From contig DGDR01000247.1 in the NCBI GenBank assembly GCA_002385545.1, forward strand, positions 1 to 11,040: a stretch of DNA of 11,040 nt. The letters are read 5' to 3'. This DNA comes from Clostridium sp. UBA3947. Its GTDB lineage: Bacteria > Bacillota > Clostridia > Clostridiales > Clostridiaceae. Made by a program: the position numbers and the translations under genes. Below are positions 6,885-11,040 of the stretch, piece by piece (position 1 is the first letter of the stretch; each line of letters opens with the position of its first letter). The notes under the pieces were generated by a model that was not told where the DNA came from, did not search any database, and saw only the letters and a list, made by a program, of their open reading frames with translations.

Positions 6885-8639
6885 ATGAGAATGACAAAAA
6901 TTATATGTACCCTTGGACCTGCGGTGGATGATGACAATATATTGGAACAGTTAATCCTTGAAGGAATGGATGTAGCTAGATTGAATTTTTCCCATGGTAC
7001 CCATGAGGAGCAAAAAGTTAGGGTTGATAGACTGAAAAGAATAAGAGAAAAGGTAGGAAAGCCTGTACCACTTCTTATGGACACAAAAGGTCCTGAGATA
7101 CGTATGGGTAAGTTTGAAAATAATTCAGTAACTCTTAAGGAAGGAAATAGTTTTGTTTTAGTTAATGAAGATATATTAGGTAACGAGGAAAGAGCAACCA
7201 TATCCCATAAGGAGCTATACAAGGATGTTAATATGGGAACAAGGGTTTTAATAAATGACGGTTTAGTAGCACTGGAAGTAGTAAAGGTTGTAGGCAAGGA
7301 TATTCATTGTAAGGTATTGAATGGTGGCGTGGTTAGCAACAATAAGGGAGTAAATATTCCTGAAACAGATACCCATCTTCCATCCCTAACAGAGCAGGAT
7401 ATAAAGGATATAGAATTTGCAGTTAGAAACGACTTTGATTTTATAGCATGCTCCTTTGTTAGAAAGGCTACAGACGTAAATGAGGTTAGAAAGGTATTAA
7501 AGAAGCTAGGTGGAGAACACATTAAAATAATAGCCAAAATTGAAAACCGTGAAGGTGTAAATAATTTTGATGAAATATTACAGGTTGCAGATGGCATAAT
7601 GGTAGCTAGAGGCGATCTAGGTGTTGAAATACCATCAGAGGAAGTTCCTATTGTTCAAAAGATGATTATTAACAAGTGCTATAAAAGCGGAAAGCCTGTT
7701 ATTACTGCAACTCAGATGTTAGAGTCTATGATTAACAATCCTAGACCTACAAGAGCAGAATCTAGTGACGTAGCAAATGCTGTTTACGACGGCACCAGCG
7801 CCATAATGCTTTCTGGTGAAAGCGCTGCAGGAAAGTATCCTATAGAAAGTGTAAAAACAATGTCTAAGATAGCAATGAAAGCCGAGCAGGCCATCAATTA
7901 CAGCAAAATGCTTGCTACAATGCAGTTTGATACCTTGGATAGTATCACTAATGCAATAAGCTATGCAACTTGCTCAATAGCAAAGCAACTGAACGTTGCA
8001 GCTATAATATGTGTTACTCATTCTGGAGAAACTGCCAGAATGATATCCAGATTTAGACCCTTCTGCCCAATCATTGCACCTACAGATGATGAAAGGGTTC
8101 AAAGACAGCTACACCTTTCTTGGGGTGTTGTGCCTTGCTTAGTACCACCATTAAGCAGCGTGGAAGAAATGTTTGAAGAGGGTGTTAAGCAGGCCCAGAA
8201 GGTTGGATTAGTTAAGGATGGCGATGTGGTAGTAATAACTGCTGGAGCTCCTGGCGGTATAAGCGGTACCACAAATTTATTAAAGGTTCACACTGTAGGT
8301 AATGTGCTATTACAGGGTGAGGGTGTAGTAAAAGGTAAGAGCACAGCTCAGGTATGCCTAATCAGGAAAATGGAGGACTTTGATAAGTTCTATAGCAATG
8401 GAGAGATAGTGGTAGTTGCCAATACAACCAATGATATGGTTCCTTACTTAAGAACTGCCTCTGGAATCATAGTAGAGGATTCAGATTTAGACTCCCATGC
8501 TGTAACCGTAGGACTGGCCTTAGACATACCAGTAATCGTAGGAGCACACAATGCCCTATCCATACTAAAGAATGGCTCTGTTGTAACAGTAGATGCTAAT
8601 AATGGTCAGGTTTTAAGCGGCACTAACTATCAGCTGTAG
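6885..8639 (+). CDS. pyk: Pyruvate kinase, long form with C-terminal PEP-utiliser-like domain
   Basis: Pyruvate kinase transfers phosphate from phosphoenolpyruvate to ADP, the last ATP-yielding step of glycolysis, in the cytoplasm as a tetramer. The 584 residues show TKIICTLGPA (4-13), the nucleotide-site residues R32, N34, S36 and H37 (ARLNFSHGT), the B-domain entry MDTKGPEIR (65-73), catalytic K218 with E220 (IIAKIENREG), metal ligand D244 (VARGDLGVEIP) and ITATQMLESM. The chain is about 110 residues longer than the E. coli enzymes. The extra C-terminal part, from about 480, is the phosphohistidine-like domain found in Bacillus and clostridial enzymes, with the remnant motif DSHAVTVGLALDIPVIVG around H538. 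In that family the domain is thought to be structural or regulatory rather than catalytic. The first ATG is preceded by AGGAG eight bases upstream. A second ATG at 6891 is too far from it. The gene stands alone here, without the pfkA partner often found beside it. Confidence 0.97.
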   Translation: MRMTKIICTLGPAVDDDNILEQLILEGMDVARLNFSHGTHEEQKVRVDRLKRIREKVGKPVPLLMDTKGPEIRMGKFENNSVTLKEGNSFVLVNEDILGNEERATISHKELYKDVNMGTRVLINDGLVALEVVKVVGKDIHCKVLNGGVVSNNKGVNIPETDTHLPSLTEQDIKDIEFAVRNDFDFIACSFVRKATDVNEVRKVLKKLGGEHIKIIAKIENREGVNNFDEILQVADGIMVARGDLGVEIPSEEVPIVQKMIINKCYKSGKPVITATQMLESMINNPRPTRAESSDVANAVYDGTSAIMLSGESAAGKYPIESVKTMSKIAMKAEQAINYSKMLATMQFDTLDSITNAISYATCSIAKQLNVAAIICVTHSGETARMISRFRPFCPIIAPTDDERVQRQLHLSWGVVPCLVPPLSSVEEMFEEGVKQAQKVGLVKDGDVVVITAGAPGGISGTTNLLKVHTVGNVLLQGEGVVKGKSTAQVCLIRKMEDFDKFYSNGEIVVVANTTNDMVPYLRTASGIIVEDSDLDSHAVTVGLALDIPVIVGAHNALSILKNGSVVTVDANNGQVLSGTNYQL

Positions 8640-8670
8640 TATAAAAAATAATAAGTTTTGTGTTTTATGG

Positions 8671-8705
8671 ACACCTTGGCGCAGAGAGGCGCTGGGGTGT
8701 TTTTT
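8671..8705 (+). terminator. Rho-independent terminator of pyk
   Basis: An unbroken 12-bp stem including three G-U pairs (8671-8682 with 8689-8700; outer ACACC/GGTGT, inner GGCGC/GCGCT) closes a six-base loop AGAGAG and runs straight into six T residues ending at 8705. It begins 31 bases after the pyk stop. It should end pyk transcription and so isolate the RHS frame that starts immediately after it. Confidence 0.95.
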
Positions 8706-8709
8706 AACA

Positions 8710-11040
8710 GAATTTACTTATGATGCTGGAAATGTAATATCTATAAAAGATCCTGAAGGTAATGTAACATCCTTTAAGTACGACGGAATGAACAACTTAA
8801 TTAGCAAAAAGGATGGAAACAATAACGAAACTAAATATAAATATGACAATAGCGGAAGGCTTGTAAAGACAATAGATGCCCTTGGTAATGAAACAAGCTT
8901 TGAATATGATGGAGAAGGCAGACTTACTAAGACAAGAGATCCTAGAGGTAATAGTATATCAATGACCTATGACGCTGCAGGAAGAGTTATTGCAGTTACA
9001 GATGGTGCTGGTAATACCACCGAAATAGAATATGATGTGGCTGGCAATGTAGTAGTGACAAAGGATGCTAATGGTAAGGTTGTTATAAATAACGAATATG
9101 ACAGTCTGATCAGACTAGTAAAGCAAACAGATGCATTAGGAAGAGCAAGCAGCTTTGAGTATGACGCACTAGGCAACATAGTAAAGAGTATAAACCCAAA
9201 TGAAAAGGAAAATACTTTAAGCTACGATAAGCTCGGCAGACTTGTAAAGGTAGTAGATGCTATTAACGGAGTATCAGAACAAGTCTATGACAATGAAGGA
9301 AATCTACGTCAAGTCAAGGATCCAAATAACAACACAGTAACTTATAGTTATGATTTGGCTAACAGGTTGACTTCAGAGGAATATACTTCTGGTAGGAAGT
9401 TATTTTACCAATATGACTTAAATAATAACCTTACAAAGAGTATAAACGGAAGAAAGCAAGAGACTACATTAAGCTACTATGCTTCTGGTGCTGTAAAGGC
9501 AATCTCCTATGTAGAAGAAACTGTTACTTATACTTATGATGGTAATTACAATGTAACTGAAATCTCAGATAAAAGTGGAAAAATAACAAGAAAATACGAT
9601 GCATTAAATAGAGTAATTGAGTATAAGGATGCAGAAGGTAATGTCATAGGTTATGAATATGACAGCGTAGGAAACTTAACCAAGCTCATTTATCCTGGCG
9701 GTAAAGCCGTTAGCTACCAATATGATAGTAGAAATTTACTTACTAAGGTAACAGACTGGGCAGGCAGAGTAACGACCTATGAATATGACAAAAATCAAAA
9801 CTTAATAAAGACCACGAAGCCAGAAGGTTCAACAGAAGTAAGAGAATACAATGATGCTTCTGAATTAACTGCATTAATAATCAAGGATAAGAGCGGAAAG
9901 GTTATAGATGAGTATCATTTCACTTATGATACTAACGGAAATGTTCAGACAGAAAGCAGAAGCAATGGGGTAGATCCAACATCATTAATGGACGCTACTA
10001 TGACCTATGGAGCAGATAACAGATTGGAAACCTTCAATGGACAAGCTGTTAAATACGATGCTGACGGAAATATGATTAAAGGTCCTATAAGTAATTCTGG
10101 GGCAATGGTTGATTTTCAATACGATAGTAGAAACAGACTAATAAAAGCTGGAACAACCACTTATACTTATGATGCAGAGAACATTAGAAAGTCAGTAACA
10201 GTAGATGGAAAAACAACAAAATATGTTGTAAATCCTCATACTACCTTGAGTCAGCTATTAATAAAGAAGAACCCAGATGGAAGCCAAACCTTCTATGTTT
10301 ACGGTATAGGCCTAATTTCAGAAGAATCATCCGCTGGCGCTTATAAGGTATACCACTTCGATAGAAGAGGAAGTACTACAGCATTAACGGATTCAACAGG
10401 AAAAGTAACAGATAGATTTAGCTATGGCCCATACGGAGAATTAATCAGCAGGAGCGGTTCTTCAGATACACCATTCCTATATAATGGTAGAGACGGAGTA
10501 ATGACAGATCAAAATGGTCTTTACTACATGAGGGCAAGATACTATAATCCAACTATAAAGAGATTTATAAACATGGATGTAGTTATAGGAAGTGTAGTTG
10601 ACGGAAGAACCTTAAACAGATATGCTTATGTTAACGGAAACCCAATAAGCTACATAGATCCATTTGGTTTAAGCGCTGATGAAGATAGACCATTCTGGTT
10701 GAGAGCCTTACATACAGTCTTAGATATTTTAGGTTTTATACCAGGAATTGGAGACGTCTTTGATGTAGTAAATGGAGCTATATATCTCTTCGAAGGAGAC
10801 TATGTTAATGCAGCTTTATCCTTTACAGCAGTAATACCAATAGTAGGTAGTGCCATAGTACAAGGTGGTAAGTGTTTATATAAAGGCATAAAGTATGGCG
10901 TTGAAACCTTAGATAAGTCCAGGTTCCTGTTCAAGCATGCAGATGAGTTCGGAAATATGTTCAGAGGTATGCTGAAGTATGGTGATGAGGCTTTAGCGCT
11001 TGCAGACGGCGGCTTCATTAAGTATGGCGATGATGCTGCA
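8710..11040 (+). CDS. 5'-truncated RHS/YD-repeat polymorphic toxin, continuing past the right edge
   Basis: This is the C-terminal part of a large RHS protein, a secreted or surface shell that encloses and delivers a toxin. The frame is open for 777 codons to the edge. Counting from 8710, residues 1-540 are about 22 YD repeats (pattern xYDxxGRLxxxxDxxGN). The RHS core follows: YHFDRRGS (548-555), FLYNGRDG (589-596), RARYYNPTIKRF (608-619) and NPISYIDPFGL (644-654). In characterised RHS proteins the aspartate of DPxGL drives self-cleavage, releasing the toxin after the leucine. Then comes a hydrophobic pre-toxin segment (about 672-717, GFIPGIGDV to IPIVGSAI). The toxin domain starts near the edge and cannot be identified. 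Nothing resembling an N-terminus exists: there is no signal peptide, no ribosome site, and no ATG, GTG or TTG in frame before ATG 8788, itself inside a repeat. The sequence starts in mid-repeat within five bases of the pyk terminator, so it is probably a displaced fragment or silent cassette. Confidence 0.85.
8716..10440 (+). repeat. YD (RHS) repeat array
   Basis: About 22 degenerate copies of a unit of roughly 20 residues (about 60 bases) follow one another, each centred on a TYD, EYD, KYD, SYD or QYD tripeptide followed by a (G/N)-rich turn such as GRLVK or GNLTK. In RHS proteins these repeats wind into the beta-sheet shell around the toxin. At DNA level the copies are diverged, with no long identical runs noticed, but recurrent TATGAC/TATGAT and GGTAATG blocks could serve as recombination seeds. 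Confidence 0.85.

Noticed and set aside
6809..7597. Minus-strand open frames over the start of pyk
   Set aside because: They are antisense to highly conserved pyruvate kinase motifs, and their serine/leucine-rich products resemble shadow translation.
8720..8738. ATG ATG in the terminator-RHS junction as a possible start for the RHS frame
   Set aside because: It is in a different frame and meets TAA after a few codons.
8967..9179. Minus-strand frame opposite the YD repeats
   Set aside because: The repeated composition (S, T, P, L) is the mirror of the YD repeats; the plus-strand frame is continuous and family-matched.
8716..10440. CRISPR-like or satellite repeat array
   Set aside because: The periodicity is at protein level with diverged codons, typical of YD repeats; there are no identical direct repeats with unique spacers.

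Overview
The window looks like chromosomal DNA from a low-GC Gram-positive anaerobe of the Clostridia type. The support is AT-rich sequence, arginine written mostly as AGA, strong AGGAGG-type ribosome binding sites, a GTG start, and a long pyruvate kinase with the extra C-terminal domain usual in Firmicutes. No rRNA, tRNA, CRISPR array or insertion sequence was recognised. I do not name a species.

Layout from left to right. (1) 1-941, minus strand: the N-terminal 313 residues of a membrane-anchored PAS-GGDEF protein, a probable diguanylate cyclase, running off the left edge. (2) 942-1150: a divergent intergenic region with a good sigma-A type promoter for the rightward operon. (3) 1151-6168, plus strand: a two-gene operon with an ATGA overlap. 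It encodes a DUF3810-like membrane protein with an HEMAH zinc-peptidase motif, then a 1305-residue SF1 helicase ending in a PD-(D/E)xK/Vsr-like nuclease domain. The second protein has the architecture of single-protein DNA defence or DNA processing enzymes. (4) 6169-6884: a 716-nt gap between genes. It holds a bidirectional terminator, a strong leftward promoter that would make a roughly 300-nt transcript of unknown nature, and one or two rightward promoters for pyk. (5) 6885-8639: pyk, pyruvate kinase, closed by a textbook terminator at 8671-8705. (6) From about 8710 to the right edge: an uninterrupted RHS/YD-repeat reading frame that begins in mid-repeat directly after the terminator T-tract. 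It lacks a credible start, signal peptide or ribosome binding site, and continues through the RHS core, a DPFGL self-cleavage motif and a pre-toxin segment into a toxin domain outside the window.

The pieces most worth attention are the translationally coupled membrane-peptidase/helicase-nuclease pair, the headless RHS toxin fragment abutting the pyk terminator, and the unexplained leftward transcription unit between the helicase gene and pyk. The operon could act as a defence module (inference from domain architecture only). The RHS fragment looks like a displaced or 'orphan' C-terminal polymorphic toxin cassette. pyk and the cyclase are ordinary housekeeping and signalling genes.
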